A stretch of DNA of 64,000 nucleotides from Rhodospirillaceae bacterium (GTDB taxonomy: Bacteria > Pseudomonadota > Alphaproteobacteria > Bin65), in contig WTGH01000009.1 of assembly GCA_011523655.1 (NCBI GenBank), forward strand, positions 1 through 64,000, read 5' to 3'. The notes below the pieces were generated by a model. The model worked only from the letters and a program-made list of their open reading frames with translations. It made no database searches and was not told where the DNA came from. The first letter of the stretch is position 1. Each line of letters opens with the position of its first letter. The position numbers and the translations under genes were made by a program. Of this stretch, positions 33,554 through 43,170 are shown one piece after another.

Positions 33554-34684
33554 ATGGGCAGGTTTCTCGGGATTCTGACCACAGGTCTGGCAGCCGTGCT
33601 GATCGTCGGTGCGGTCGCGATCTACGGCCTGGACAATGCCCGGAAAATCGAAGCCGATCTCCAGCGCGCCGCCGACAGGAAGCTCGACGAAACCGGACCG
33701 CCCTGGGCTTCGGTCGAGGTGCGCGGGCGCGACGCCATTCTCAAGGGCGAGGCCTTGTTGCCGTCGGAGCGCCGGCAGGCGGCGGAAACGGCCGCCCCCG
33801 GAATCGACGCCATCCCCGGAATTCGCGAGGTGCGCGACAATACGACGGCGCGCTTCAGGTCCATGGCCGAAATCGAAGCGAAGCTCGCCGACATCTGCAA
33901 GCGTGCGGTGTCCGGCCTGCCGGCGGCCTGGATGAAATGCGCGGTCAACGGGCAGACCGTGACGCTCGGCGGGATCGCCCTGACCCACACGGCGCGCCGC
34001 ATCGCCGTCGAAAAGGTCTTTACCGCCGTCGAGTCGCTGAATGCCCGAGAAATGGTCCGCGACACGACAAAGGCGCACTATCAATCGTCCGGCGAGATGC
34101 AGCGGGTTCTCGGCGCCGCCTGCGAGTCCGCCATCGCAGGGTTCACGCTCAACTGGCTCAAATGTGTCGTGGAGGGGCGCAGCTTCATCCTGTCCGGGGC
34201 CGCGCCCGTCGAAGCGGAGCGCGCGGCGCGGGTCGCTGCTGCGAGGGCTTCGCTCGAAGCCGTCAAGGGTGTTGCGGGCATAGCAGACCGAACGACCGTT
34301 TTGCCGGCCCTGTCGTCGGCGCAGGTGTGCCGCGCGGCGTTCGACGGGCTGACGCGGGACACGCCGATCCGGTTTGCGCGCGGCACCGCGGCGATCGCGC
34401 CGGAAAGCAAAGCGGTGCTCGATGCGCTGACAATGGCGGCCAAGCGGTGCATCGGCGTCAGGATCGAGGTTCGGGGCCACACCGACGACACCGGCGACGC
34501 CGAGCGCGACTGGAAACTGAGCGCGGCGAGAGCGCAAGCGGTGGCCGCCCGCATGACCGGCCTCGGCGTTCCGCCGGACCGGGTGTCCGCCCGGGGCTAC
34601 GGCGGGACGCAGCCGCTCGTCGCGAACGATACGGAAGCGGGCAGGGCGAAGAACCGGCGGATCGAATTCGCCATGTCGAAATAG
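33554..34684 (+). CDS. BON/OmpA-domain envelope protein
   Basis: A 376-residue protein with an N-terminal membrane anchor (about residues 5-23). Three BON-like repeats follow, the first recognisable as WASVEVRGRDAILKGEALLPSERR and the next ending in MKCAVNGQTVTLGGIA. The C-terminal 100 residues are an OmpA-type peptidoglycan-binding domain (IEVRGHTDDTGDAERDWKLS, SARGYGGTQPLVAND and KNRRIEF). It should link the inner membrane or periplasm to the cell wall. GGAGAGGAGG lies 4 nt before the ATG. The small coiled-coil gene follows it. Confidence 0.87.
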   Translation: MGRFLGILTTGLAAVLIVGAVAIYGLDNARKIEADLQRAADRKLDETGPPWASVEVRGRDAILKGEALLPSERRQAAETAAPGIDAIPGIREVRDNTTARFRSMAEIEAKLADICKRAVSGLPAAWMKCAVNGQTVTLGGIALTHTARRIAVEKVFTAVESLNAREMVRDTTKAHYQSSGEMQRVLGAACESAIAGFTLNWLKCVVEGRSFILSGAAPVEAERAARVAAARASLEAVKGVAGIADRTTVLPALSSAQVCRAAFDGLTRDTPIRFARGTAAIAPESKAVLDALTMAAKRCIGVRIEVRGHTDDTGDAERDWKLSAARAQAVAARMTGLGVPPDRVSARGYGGTQPLVANDTEAGRAKNRRIEFAMSK

Positions 34685-34744
34685 CCGGCCGGAGTCTGGT
34701 GCGCCGGCCCTTGTCCGCGGGCGGCGCCAACCGGGGAGAGCATC

Positions 34745-35011
34745 ATGGGATACCTGATCGGCGAGATTTGGCTTTGGCTGGTCATCGCCTACGCTATCGG
34801 GCTGGTCGCCGGCTGGCTGATCTGGGGCCTTCGCCGGAAAGGCGCGCAAGACCGGGTCAGCGACCTGGAACGGCAGGTTTCCGAGGCCGGGGCGCAGGCC
34901 CTTGAAAGCGAGGCCGAGAAGTCGGAACTGGCGGCGGCTGCGGCTGCCGCAGAGGCCGAGATTACCCGGTTGAACGCCCGGATCTCCGAACTTGTGAAGG
35001 AGCGGGGCTGA
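34745..35011 (+). CDS. Small membrane protein with coiled coil
   Basis: An 88-residue protein with one membrane segment (LIGEIWLWLVIAYAIGLVAG) and a helical tail rich in Ala and Glu. GGGGAGAGCATC precedes the ATG, which supports expression. It follows the BON/OmpA gene by 60 nt on the same strand and may act with it at the envelope. Its family is not recognised. Confidence 0.7.
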   Translation: MGYLIGEIWLWLVIAYAIGLVAGWLIWGLRRKGAQDRVSDLERQVSEAGAQALESEAEKSELAAAAAAAEAEITRLNARISELVKERG

Positions 35012-35058
35012 GATCGATCGCCGCGAGCCGCTGCCGCGGTGCGAGCCCCGGTCCCGCC

Positions 35059-35859
35059 CTATCCGGGTTCGATCCGGTGGGCGTGGTTGAGCGGCCCGTG
35101 CCCGGCGCCGTAGCCGGGCGCGGCCAGGATCGCGCTGCGCACATAATCCCGCGCACGGGATACCGCCGCCTCCAGGGCCAGGCCCTGCGCCAGCCCGGCT
35201 GCGACGGCCGAAGCCAGGGTGCAGCCCGTGCCGTGGGTGTGCGGCGTGTCGATCTTCTTCGCGGTCCAGCGCCGCGGCGCTGCGTCGCCGGCCGCCAGCA
35301 GGTCGACGATGTCGTCGCCCTCGAGGTGGCCGCCCTTGAGCAGGACCGCCCCCGGTCCGAGCGCCAGCAGGGCAGCGGCGGCGTCCGCCATCCCGTCCCT
35401 GCCGGGCGGGTCGCGGTCCAGCAGAACGCCGGCTTCGGGCAGGTTCGGCGTAATGATCGTCGCCATGGGCAGCAGCGTGTCGCGCAGGATGTCGACGGCC
35501 CCGGGCTCCAGCAAGGGCGCGCCGCCCTTTGCGACCATCACCGGATCGACCACCAGCGGAACTCCGGGTGTGAGGTCCCGGATCGCCCCGGCCACCGTCT
35601 CGATGACCGGGCCGCTGTGCAGCATGCCGGTCTTGATCGCGTCGACGCCGAGATCGCCGACCACGACCTCGATCTGCTGCCGGATAAATTCCGGCTCGAC
35701 TCCCACAACGCCATGCACGCCGAGGGTATTCTGGGCCGTGAGCGCCGTCACCGCCGTCATGGCGAAGCCGCCCAGCACCGTTACCGTCTTGATGTCGGCC
35801 TGTATGCCCGCGCCGCCGCCGGAATCGGATCCGGCGACGATCAGCACGCGGCCGTTCAC
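35059..35859 (-). CDS. thiD: Hydroxymethylpyrimidine/phosphomethylpyrimidine kinase
   Basis: A 266-residue ribokinase-fold kinase of thiamine synthesis that phosphorylates HMP and HMP-phosphate. The start [19 protein letters not shown], the middle [13 protein letters not shown] and the anion-hole motif [21 protein letters not shown] are diagnostic. GTG 35859 is taken as the start because it overlaps the glmM stop by 4 nt. It is the last gene of folP-glmM-thiD, all read leftward. Confidence 0.95.
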   Translation of the reverse strand: MNGRVLIVAGSDSGGGAGIQADIKTVTVLGGFAMTAVTALTAQNTLGVHGVVGVEPEFIRQQIEVVVGDLGVDAIKTGMLHSGPVIETVAGAIRDLTPGVPLVVDPVMVAKGGAPLLEPGAVDILRDTLLPMATIITPNLPEAGVLLDRDPPGRDGMADAAAALLALGPGAVLLKGGHLEGDDIVDLLAAGDAAPRRWTAKKIDTPHTHGTGCTLASAVAAGLAQGLALEAAVSRARDYVRSAILAAPGYGAGHGPLNHAHRIEPG

Positions 35860-37214
35860 CGGGCCGCCGCCTCGATGGAGGCGCACACCGACTCGACCAC
35901 CGCTGCAACGAGGCTTTCGTCGTCGCCCTCCGCCATGACGCGGATCACCGGTTCGGTGCCCGACCGGCGGATGACGAGCCGGCCGCCGTCGCCCAGCCGG
36001 CTCTGCCCGTCGGCGATCGCCTGCTTTACCGGGCCGGCGTCCAGCGGGGCCGCTCCGTCGCCGGCCTGGTAGCGTACGTTCCTGAGCAGCTGGGGCGCCG
36101 GCTCGAACAGATGCATGACCTCGCTCGCCGGCTTGCCGGTGCGGACCAGTTCCGCCAGCACCTGAAGCGCGGTCACCAGGCCGTCGCCCGTGGCGATATG
36201 GTCGCTGAGCACGATATGGCCCGATTGCTCGCCGCCGACGTTGATGCCGTGCCTGCGCATGTCCTCGACTACATACCGGTCGCCGACACGGGCGCGGACC
36301 AGGGCCAGATCCATGCTCCGGAGATAGCGCTCAAGGCCGAGATTCGACATCACGGTGGAGACGACGCCGCCGCCCCGCAGCTTGCCGGCGCGGCGCCAGG
36401 CCCGGGCGATCAGGGCCATGATCTGGTCGCCGTCGACGATCCGCCCGGCCTCGTCGACCATGCGGACCCGGTCGCCGTCGCCGTCCAGCGCGATCCCGAC
36501 ATGGGCATTGTGGGCCACGACCGCCGTGGCCAGGGTTTCCGGCGCCGTGGCGCCGCAATCCCGGTTGATGTTGAAGCCGTCGGGTGAAACGGCGACCGGC
36601 ACCACCTCGGCGCCCAGTTCGAACAGCACGGTCGGGGCGGCCCTGTAGGCGGCGCCGTTGGCGCAATCGACCGCGATCTTGAGGCCGTCGAGGCGCAGCT
36701 CCGCCGGGAACGTGGCCTTGGCGAACTCCATATAGCGGCCGGGCGCATCGTCGAGCCGTTGGGCGCGGCCTAGGTCGCGCGGGCCGGCCAGCTCCTGCTC
36801 CGCGATCCCGGCTTCCATCCGCCGTTCGATCTCCAGTTCGATGTCGTCGGACAGCTTGTTTCCGTCCGGCCCGAACAGCTTGATGCCGTTGTCCTGAAAG
36901 GCGTTGTGCGAGGCCGAGATCATGACCCCGAGATCGGCGCGCAGGGATGGGGTCAGCATGGCGATCGCGGGCGTCGGCATCGGGCCGACCAGAATGACGT
37001 CCATCCCCATGGAGATGAAACCGGCGGTAAGCGCCGGCTCGAGCAGGTAGCCGGAGAGGCGCGTATCCTTGCCGATCACCACCCGGTGACGGTGCGCGCC
37101 GCGGCGGAAATGGCCGCCAGCCGCCGCCGCCAGGGCCAGCGCGGTCGTCGCGGTCATCGGCTCGCGGTTGGCGATGCCGCGTATGCCGTCGGTGCCGAAG
37201 AATTTGCGGCTCAT
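35856..37214 (-). CDS. glmM: Phosphoglucosamine mutase
   Basis: A 452-residue phosphohexomutase that makes glucosamine-1-phosphate for peptidoglycan and lipopolysaccharide precursors. The phosphoserine loop is S102 in [14 protein letters not shown], the metal loop is DGDGDRV, and the N-terminus [13 protein letters not shown] is characteristic of GlmM. The length is normal. It overlaps thiD by 4 nt and follows folP by 42 nt. Confidence 0.97.
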   Translation of the reverse strand: MSRKFFGTDGIRGIANREPMTATTALALAAAAGGHFRRGAHRHRVVIGKDTRLSGYLLEPALTAGFISMGMDVILVGPMPTPAIAMLTPSLRADLGVMISASHNAFQDNGIKLFGPDGNKLSDDIELEIERRMEAGIAEQELAGPRDLGRAQRLDDAPGRYMEFAKATFPAELRLDGLKIAVDCANGAAYRAAPTVLFELGAEVVPVAVSPDGFNINRDCGATAPETLATAVVAHNAHVGIALDGDGDRVRMVDEAGRIVDGDQIMALIARAWRRAGKLRGGGVVSTVMSNLGLERYLRSMDLALVRARVGDRYVVEDMRRHGINVGGEQSGHIVLSDHIATGDGLVTALQVLAELVRTGKPASEVMHLFEPAPQLLRNVRYQAGDGAAPLDAGPVKQAIADGQSRLGDGGRLVIRRSGTEPVIRVMAEGDDESLVAAVVESVCASIEAAAR

Positions 37215-37256
37215 GTTCCGGATACGCTCCCCGGTCCGGACTGTTCGGCGGGATTC

Positions 37257-38147
37257 CTAAACGATCGCGGGGTTTTCGGCCATACCGGGCTTCGATCCAT
37301 CCGGGGGCCCATCCGGGGGCCGCGGCATGGCAAATCCGGCGATCCGCAACGCCACCCGGGTCTCGGCAACGTCGTGGACCCGCAAGATCGCTGCGCCCTT
37401 CTGCGCCGCCAGCACCGCCGCCGCGGTCGATGCCGCCAGGCGCACGCCCGCCGGCGCCGTCAGCGCAGCCAGCTTGCGCGAGGCGCCGACGCAGACCGGA
37501 TAGCCGAGGGCGGTCAGCCGGTCCAGATCGTGAAGCAGGGCGAGATTGTGCCGATGGGTCTTGCCGAAGCCGAAGCCCGGATCGACGGCGATCTGCGATT
37601 TCAGGAGGCCGGCGGCCACGAAGCGTTCGGCCTGCTCTCCCAGCGTGTCGGCGACCTCTGCGACGACGTCGCCGTAGCGGGGGTCGTCGTTCATCGTCGC
37701 GGGATCGCCCTTCATATGCATGAGGATGACCGGCGCGCCGCTGCGCCGGACGGTCTCGAAGCTGTCCGGATCGTGGGTCAGCGCGCTGACATCGTTGACG
37801 ATCGCCGCGCCGGCGCCGAGCGCGGCCCGCATCACGGACGCATTGCGCGTGTCGATCGATACGGTCCGGCCGTCCGCCGCAAGACGGCGCAGTGCCGGCA
37901 TGACCCGGTCGAGTTCGACCTCCGGCGCAACCGGGGTCGCGCCGGGCCGGGTCGATTCGCCGCCGATGTCGATGAAATCCGCGCCGGCTGCGAGCAATTG
38001 TCCGGCGTGGGCGAGCGCCGCATCGGGCGTCTCGTAGCGGCCGCCGTCCGAGAAACTGTCCGGCGTCGGATTGAGAATGCCCATCAGGGCCGGCCGGCCG
38101 GCGGGCAACAGGTCGGGCCAACGGGGGGTTGGGGCGGAGGAAGGCAA
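37257..38147 (-). CDS. folP: Dihydropteroate synthase
   Basis: A 296-residue TIM-barrel enzyme of folate synthesis that joins p-aminobenzoate to the pterin. The first substrate loop reads ILNPTPDSFSDGG (the usual NVTPDSFSDGG has Val in place of Pro at one position), with FIDIGGESTRPGA, PVILMHMKGDP and DPGFGFGKTHRHNLALL as further signatures. The C-terminus carries a short in-frame duplication (GPPDGPPDG). It heads the folP-glmM-thiD cluster. The ftsH gene that often precedes it elsewhere is not seen here. Confidence 0.95.
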   Translation of the reverse strand: MPSSAPTPRWPDLLPAGRPALMGILNPTPDSFSDGGRYETPDAALAHAGQLLAAGADFIDIGGESTRPGATPVAPEVELDRVMPALRRLAADGRTVSIDTRNASVMRAALGAGAAIVNDVSALTHDPDSFETVRRSGAPVILMHMKGDPATMNDDPRYGDVVAEVADTLGEQAERFVAAGLLKSQIAVDPGFGFGKTHRHNLALLHDLDRLTALGYPVCVGASRKLAALTAPAGVRLAASTAAAVLAAQKGAAILRVHDVAETRVALRIAGFAMPRPPDGPPDGSKPGMAENPAIV

Positions 38148-38251
38148 GGCAGCATCTCGGCGGGAAAGCGAACGGGCGGGATGTTGGCCTTCGGCGCCGG
38201 GAAGGCAACAGGTCAGGGCGGCGCGTTCCGGCCCGTACCGGAGAACGCGCC

Positions 38252-39517
38252 TCAGAACCGGTCGGACCGATACGGCGTCAGGTCCACCCTCGGCTCGCGG
38301 CCGCAGGCCAGGTCGGCGATCAGCAGGCCGGTGATCGCGCCCAGGGTCAGGCCGAGCTGGCCGTGGCCGAAGGCGAAATAGGTGTTGGCATGGCGGCGCG
38401 ACCGCTCGATGACCGGCAGGCTGTCGGGAATCATCGGCCGGTGGCCCATCCAGGGCCGGGTCTTCGCGCCTTTCAGGGCCGGCAGCATGTCCTGCGCCAG
38501 GGGCAGCATCATCTCGGCGCGTTCGTAGTTCGGTGCGGCGTCGAGACTCGCCAGTTCGACCATGCCGGCCAGGCGCAGGCCGCCCGACATGGGCGTCACG
38601 GCGAAATGCCGCTTGCCGTCCAGCACCGGCCCGTTGATCCGCACGGTCTCGTCGAGCAGCATCAGGTGATAGCCGCGCGCCGATTCGAGCGGCACCGAAA
38701 CGCCCAGTTCCTGCGCGAATTTCTTCGAGAAAACGCCGGCGGCGAGAACCAGGCGTTCGACCGGGACGGTCCCGGAGGTCGTGCGCAGGGCTCTTGGCCC
38801 CGCTTCGCCCATCTCGATCCCGGTCGCTTCGGCCTTCCGGAAGACGCCGCCCATTTTTTCAAACGCTTCGGCGAGGCGCTCGGCGAGGTGCTTCGGATCG
38901 ACGGTATAGAAGCAGTCCGGCAGGTGGAATCCGTGGGTGTAGTCCCGGTTGAGCGCCGGCTCCATCTGGCGCAGTTCGTCGGCGCCCACCGCGTCCACCC
39001 GGACGCCGTGGCGGCGGAACATATCCATCTCCCACTCGGCGTCACGGGCGTCCGCAGCGCCGCGATAGACGAACAGCAGCCCCTTGTGGCGCAGCATGTC
39101 CTCGGCGCCGGCCGCCCTGACCAGCTCGCGATAGGCGTCGCCGACATGATCGAGCAGGCGCATCTGCGCGCGGGCATTGGCCTCGGTCCGGCGCGCCGAC
39201 GACTGCCGGAGGAAGCGCCACAGCCAGGGCAGCAGCCGGGGCAGGTAGCGCCAGCGGATGACCAGCGACCCCTTCGGATCGAGCAGCATGGCGGGCACCT
39301 TGCGCAGCATGCCCGGCGTGGCCATCGGCATCGGCGTGCCGGTCTGGATCAGGCCGGCATTGCCGCTCGACGTGCCGGCGCCCGGCGTGTCCCGGTCGAT
39401 CAGGGTGACGCTGAAGCCTTCGCGCTGCAGCGCCAGCGCGCAACAGGTGCCGACGATGCCGGCGCCGAGGACCGTGATCGCGCCCCGGCCGGCCCGGTTC
39501 GAAGCGTCAGTCGGCAA
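38252..39517 (-). CDS. FAD-dependent D-amino-acid dehydrogenase-like oxidoreductase
   Basis: A 421-residue DadA-type FAD enzyme. The FAD-binding motif is VLGAGIVGTCCALALQREGF ending in D41 or so (LIDRD), followed by GTSSGNAGLIQTG. The C-terminal GYHLMLLDETVRINGPVLDGKRHF and GLTLGAITGLLIADL are also typical. Such enzymes oxidatively deaminate D-amino acids to 2-oxo acids through an imine. It overlaps the RidA gene by 11 nt; RidA removes reactive imines, which fits the reaction well. Confidence 0.88.
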   Translation of the reverse strand: MPTDASNRAGRGAITVLGAGIVGTCCALALQREGFSVTLIDRDTPGAGTSSGNAGLIQTGTPMPMATPGMLRKVPAMLLDPKGSLVIRWRYLPRLLPWLWRFLRQSSARRTEANARAQMRLLDHVGDAYRELVRAAGAEDMLRHKGLLFVYRGAADARDAEWEMDMFRRHGVRVDAVGADELRQMEPALNRDYTHGFHLPDCFYTVDPKHLAERLAEAFEKMGGVFRKAEATGIEMGEAGPRALRTTSGTVPVERLVLAAGVFSKKFAQELGVSVPLESARGYHLMLLDETVRINGPVLDGKRHFAVTPMSGGLRLAGMVELASLDAAPNYERAEMMLPLAQDMLPALKGAKTRPWMGHRPMIPDSLPVIERSRRHANTYFAFGHGQLGLTLGAITGLLIADLACGREPRVDLTPYRSDRF

Positions 39518-39902
39518 GGGCGATGCACTCGATCTCGATATCGAAATCCAGCGGCCAGGACGCGACGGTGACGAAGCTGCGCGCCGGCGGGTCCTTCGGG
39601 AAATAGGTCTTGTAGACTTCGTTGAAGCGCTTGAAATGGGCGGCGTTGACCGAAAAGACCGTCACCTTCACCACCTGCTCCATCGAGGAGCCGGCGCATT
39701 CCAGACAGTATTTCACCGCCTCCAGGCAGGCGCGGGTCTGGGTCTCCAGATCGCCCTTGACCAGGTCGCCGGTCTCGATGTCGAACGGCGGCTGCCCGGA
39801 AACGAAGACGAAGCCGTTCGCCTTCACGACCGGCGACAGGGGCACATTGTTCTTGCGCAGGCCTTCGGACAGGCCGGGGACCTCGGGAATTTCTTTCGGC
39901 AT
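39507..39902 (-). CDS. RidA-family imine/enamine deaminase
   Basis: A 131-residue RidA/YjgF protein. The pattern LSPVVKANGFVFVSGQPP, KYCLECAGSSMEQVVKVTVF and PPARSFVTVASWPLD is typical, with the substrate-binding arginine at R108. It hydrolyses reactive imines to ketones. The start at 39902 is supported by AAGGAG about 9 nt upstream; an upstream in-frame ATG at 40001 would overlap the next promoter. It is first in a two-gene unit with the FAD oxidoreductase. Confidence 0.9.
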   Translation of the reverse strand: MPKEIPEVPGLSEGLRKNNVPLSPVVKANGFVFVSGQPPFDIETGDLVKGDLETQTRACLEAVKYCLECAGSSMEQVVKVTVFSVNAAHFKRFNEVYKTYFPKDPPARSFVTVASWPLDFDIEIECIALAD

Positions 39903-39999
39903 GGAGCGCTCCTTGACTGGTTCAGAGGGATCTCGGAAACCGCATGATGTATAGCAATGCGAGACCCCGCTACGAGGAAATTCAGCGGGCCTGCTTGAC

Positions 40000-40015
40000 A
40001 CAACAATATTGTTGT
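40000..40015. promoter_or_regulatory. Perfect palindrome ACAACAATATTGTTGT upstream of the DUF6932/XRE pair
   Basis: A 16-bp perfect palindrome ends 7 nt before the DUF6932 start codon, where a ribosome binding site would be expected, and no Shine-Dalgarno is visible there. It partly overlaps TTGACA at 39995-40000. A site of this kind is expected for autorepression by the XRE-type protein. Transcription may begin further upstream, for example from TATAGC near 39955. Confidence 0.55.
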
Positions 40016-40022
40016 TCTAAAT

Positions 40023-40466
40023 ATGCTTCCTGAGTTTGACGAAAATGGCCAGTTGCCTCCGGGCGTCCACCGGGCAACATGGAGCGAGTTTGTTGAGCGG
40101 TATGCGACAACGAACCACCGGCGCAAACTCCTGGAAGGCATGGAGCGCTTGATCGAACATCTGAAATCGATCGAATGCACTGCGCTTTATGTGAACGGGA
40201 GCTTTGTGACAAGCAAGGAAAGGCCAAATGACTATGACGCCTGCTGGAATGTCCGGGGCGTCAAGTTTGAATTAATCGATCCCGTGTTGCTTGGTGCCGA
40301 CGACGATGGCAAGCAAGCCATGCTTGAGAAATATGGAAGCGACATCCGTCCGGACCAGTTTTCGCCGGTTGAACTTGACGGAACCTATCTGGATTTTTTC
40401 CAGATCGACCGGGACGGGAACCCCAAAGGAATCGTTGAACTCTCGCTCGTGGAGATCGAACCGTGA
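40023..40466 (+). CDS. DUF6932 nucleotidyltransferase-like protein
   Basis: A 147-residue protein of the DUF6932 type (MLPEFDENGQLPPGVHRATW, YVNGSFVTSKERPNDYDACW). The pattern G59-S60 with D70 and D72 fits the minimal nucleotidyltransferase signature GS-x9-DxD, so a nucleotide-transfer activity is likely by fold. It overlaps the downstream XRE gene by 4 nt (ATGA). The pair has visibly lower GC than its surroundings, a sign of transfer. By position it could be the toxin of a toxin-antitoxin-like module; this is not demonstrated. Confidence 0.75.
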   Translation: MLPEFDENGQLPPGVHRATWSEFVERYATTNHRRKLLEGMERLIEHLKSIECTALYVNGSFVTSKERPNDYDACWNVRGVKFELIDPVLLGADDDGKQAMLEKYGSDIRPDQFSPVELDGTYLDFFQIDRDGNPKGIVELSLVEIEP

Positions 40467-40888
40467 TCAAGAACGACCGACAATTGGCGGCGGCTGAACG
40501 TCAGCGTGAAAAGCTGCGCGATGCTTCGGCGAGACCGGCGCCTGCGGACACCGATGGTCGACTGGTCGAGGCGCACCGGCGGGCGCTCGAAGCGGACATA
40601 GCCAAGCTGGATGCCGAAATCTCCGCATACCAGGTCGCTCGAAGCGGTGCCGCAGACCTGGCTGCCTTAGGTGCAGTCGACGGTTTCGGAAAAGAACTGG
40701 TACTCGCGCGAATCGCCGCCGGGCTGACGCAAAAGGAACTTGCGGCCAGGCTTTCGAAGAAGACGCAGCAGGTTCAGCGGTATGAACAAAACCTGTATGC
40801 GTCTGCAAGTTTGAAGACTCTCACTCAAGTGGCGCATCTGTTCGTCGATGTGCTTCAAGAGCGGACGAAAACAACCATCGGCCGCTAG
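40463..40888 (+). CDS. XRE-family helix-turn-helix protein (candidate antitoxin)
   Basis: A 141-residue protein. The N-terminal half is a charged coiled-coil-like helix (VEAHRRALEADIAKLDAEISAY), and residues about 75-130 are an XRE helix-turn-helix (VLARIAAGLTQKELAARLSKKTQQVQRYE). It overlaps the DUF6932 gene by 4 nt, and both follow the perfect palindrome at 40000. The order (unknown enzyme, then HTH protein) recalls higBA-type modules. Antitoxin activity is inference. Confidence 0.8.
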   Translation: MIKNDRQLAAAERQREKLRDASARPAPADTDGRLVEAHRRALEADIAKLDAEISAYQVARSGAADLAALGAVDGFGKELVLARIAAGLTQKELAARLSKKTQQVQRYEQNLYASASLKTLTQVAHLFVDVLQERTKTTIGR

Positions 40889-40937
40889 AGTCTCGCAGAC
40901 CGCCGCAGCTTCAGCTTTGTCTCGCCGATAGCAGCCG

Positions 40938-42149
40938 CTACGCCGAGCCGTGCACCTCGAACAGGCCGGCGGCGCCCATGCCGCCGCCGACGCACATGGT
41001 GCAGACGACGTATTTCGCGCCGCGCCGCCGGCCTTCGATCAGAGCGTGGCCGACCATGCGGGCGCCCGACATGCCATAGGGATGGCCGATCGAGATGGCG
41101 CCGCCGTTCACGTTGTAGATGTCCGGGTCTATGCCCAGCCGGTCGCGGCAGTACAGCGCCTGCACGGCGAAGGCTTCGTTCAGCTCCCACAGGTCGATGT
41201 CGTCGATCTTGAGGCCGTTGCGCTCCAGCAGCTTCGGCACGGCGAAGACTGGGCCGATGCCCATTTCGTCGGGGTCGCAGCCGGCGACCGCCACGCCGCG
41301 ATAGACGCCGAGGGGCTCCAGGCCGCGCTTCGAGGCTTCGGTCGCTTCCATGAGGACCGCGGCCGAGGCGCCGTCGGAGAGTTGGGAGGCGTTGCCGGCG
41401 GTGATGTGCTTGCCTTCCGCAATCGCCTGTCCGTTCTTGAACACCGGCTGCAGCCCGGCGAGGGTTTCATAGGTCGTGCCCGGCCGGTTGCCTTCGTCCT
41501 TTTCCAGCACGACGTCACGTTCCGAAATCGCGCCGGTTTCCCTGTCCTTGAACTTCATGGTCGAGGGCAGGGCCACGATCTCGTCGTCCAGCCGGCCCGC
41601 CTGCTGCGCCGCAGCCGTGCGCGCCTGGCTTTCCGCCGCAAATTCGTCCTGGCTCTCGCGCGGGACGCCATAGCGCTCGGCGACGACTTCCGCCGTTTCC
41701 AGCATCGTCATGTAGAGCGCCGGCAGCCGGTCGACGATCCAGGGATCGTGCGCCCGGTGCATGTTCATGCTCTCGTTCTGGACCAGCGAAATGCTCTCCA
41801 GGCCGCCGCCGACCGCAACCGTCATGCCGTCGTGGACGATCTGCCTGGCGGCGGTCGCGATCGCCATCATCCCGGACGAACACTGCCGGTCCAGCGACAT
41901 GGCGGCCACCGTGTTCGGCAGGCCGGCGCGGATCGCGCACTGGCGCGCAATGTTGCCGCCGGTCGAGCCCTGTTGCAGGGCGGCGCCCATGACGACATCG
42001 TCGATCTCCGCCGGATCGACCCCGGCGCGCCCGACCGCGTGGCGGATGGCGTGGCCGCCGAGCTCCTGGCCCTGGGTGTCGTTGAACGCGCCGCGATAGG
42101 CCTTGCCGATCGGCGTGCGGGCGGTGGAAACGATAACGGCTTCGCGCAT
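40938..42149 (-). CDS. Acetyl-CoA C-acyltransferase (thiolase)
   Basis: A 403-residue thiolase that cleaves 3-ketoacyl-CoA or condenses acetyl-CoA. All three catalytic residues are visible: C90 in [10 protein letters not shown]356 in [10 protein letters not shown] and C386 in [14 protein letters not shown] precedes the ATG at 42149. It is divergent from the LivGFHM genes across 222 nt that include a perfect inverted repeat. The thiolase and the transporter might share a regulator of acyl-CoA metabolism. Confidence 0.94.
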   Translation of the reverse strand: MREAVIVSTARTPIGKAYRGAFNDTQGQELGGHAIRHAVGRAGVDPAEIDDVVMGAALQQGSTGGNIARQCAIRAGLPNTVAAMSLDRQCSSGMMAIATAARQIVHDGMTVAVGGGLESISLVQNESMNMHRAHDPWIVDRLPALYMTMLETAEVVAERYGVPRESQDEFAAESQARTAAAQQAGRLDDEIVALPSTMKFKDRETGAISERDVVLEKDEGNRPGTTYETLAGLQPVFKNGQAIAEGKHITAGNASQLSDGASAAVLMEATEASKRGLEPLGVYRGVAVAGCDPDEMGIGPVFAVPKLLERNGLKIDDIDLWELNEAFAVQALYCRDRLGIDPDIYNVNGGAISIGHPYGMSGARMVGHALIEGRRRGAKYVVCTMCVGGGMGAAGLFEVHGSA

Positions 42150-42304
42150 GGCGGGGCTCCGTGGAAGAGGCGTTTGCGCCGGCCTGAGGCCGGCAGGCTT
42201 CAGCCTATCCCTACAGGATGCAGGCCCGCCGCGGCCATGTGATCGGATGGCGCGGCCGACGTTTCGCTGTCCTGCCGGCAAGCCGGGCGAAGGGGATTGC
42301 GAGC

Positions 42305-42329
42305 GTGTAAATCGTTCGCCGATTTACAC
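42305..42329. promoter_or_regulatory. Perfect inverted repeat GTGTAAATCG-N5-CGATTTACAC
   Basis: Two exact 10-nt arms flank TTCGC, 42 nt upstream of the first Liv-type gene and 155 nt upstream of the divergent thiolase. This is a classic form for a TetR-, GntR- or FadR-like dimer site. No regulator gene is adjacent in the window. Confidence 0.6.
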
Positions 42330-42371
42330 CGCGGCATTCCCGGCTATGCTGCGCCGGTTTGGGGAGGGCGC

Positions 42372-43169
42372 ATGGCGCAGGTGGAATCTTCCGGCACGAT
42401 GATCTCGGTTCAAGGGGTGACGAAGCGGTTCGGCGGCCTGACGGCCGTCGATAACTGTTCGCTCGAGGTCGCCGCCGGGACGATCACCGGCCTGATCGGG
42501 CCGAACGGGGCCGGCAAATCGACCCTGTTCAACATCATCGCCGGGGTCTTTCCGCTGACGGGGGGCGACGTGTTCCTGGACGGCGAGAACGTGACCGGCC
42601 AGAAACCGCACGAACTGTTCCGGCGCGGCCTGGTGCGCACCTTCCAGATCGCCCATGAGTACGCCCGGTTGCCGGTCATCGAAAATCTCATGGTCGTGCC
42701 GCCCGACCAGGCCGGGGAAAAGTTGGCGACCGCCCTGTTCCGGCCCGGCCGGATCCGCGCCCAGGACGCCGAGGTGCGCGGGCGCGCCGAGGACGTGCTC
42801 GATTTTCTGCGCCTGGCGCCGCTCAAATACGAACTGGCGGGCAACCTGTCCGGCGGGCAGAAGAAACTGCTGGAGCTCGGCCGCACGATGATGACGGATG
42901 CCCGCGTCGTGCTGCTCGACGAGGTCGCGGCCGGCATCAACCGGGCGCTGCTCGCCTCGCTCGCCGGCGACATCGAGCGGCTGAACCGCGAGCGCGGCTA
43001 TACCTTCTTCGTCATCGAGCACGACATGGACCTGATCGGCCGGCTGTGCGACCCGGTCATCGTCATGGCCCAGGGCAGCGTGCTGACCCGGGGCAGCATG
43101 GCGGAAATCCGGGCCGACCGGCGGGTCATCGAGGCCTATCTCGGGATGAGCGACGAGGAAGCCGCCTGA
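42372..43169 (+). CDS. Branched-chain-type ABC transporter ATP-binding protein (LivG-like)
   Basis: A 265-residue ATPase with Walker A GLIGPNGAGKSTLFN, signature NLSGGQKKLLELGR and Walker B VVLLDEVAAGIN, then the H-loop ending VIEHDMDL. It heads a four-gene importer cassette (LivG, LivF, LivH, LivM), whose genes touch or overlap. No periplasmic binding protein is seen beside it; the set may borrow one from elsewhere. GGGAGGGCGC precedes the ATG; ATG 42402 is an alternative. Confidence 0.9.
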   Translation: MAQVESSGTMISVQGVTKRFGGLTAVDNCSLEVAAGTITGLIGPNGAGKSTLFNIIAGVFPLTGGDVFLDGENVTGQKPHELFRRGLVRTFQIAHEYARLPVIENLMVVPPDQAGEKLATALFRPGRIRAQDAEVRGRAEDVLDFLRLAPLKYELAGNLSGGQKKLLELGRTMMTDARVVLLDEVAAGINRALLASLAGDIERLNRERGYTFFVIEHDMDLIGRLCDPVIVMAQGSVLTRGSMAEIRADRRVIEAYLGMSDEEAA

Positions 43170-43170
43170 C

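Noticed and set aside
39995..40023. TTGACA-N17-TAAATA as the promoter of the DUF6932 gene
   Set aside because: Transcription would begin after the conserved start codon, so the spacing match is probably coincidental.
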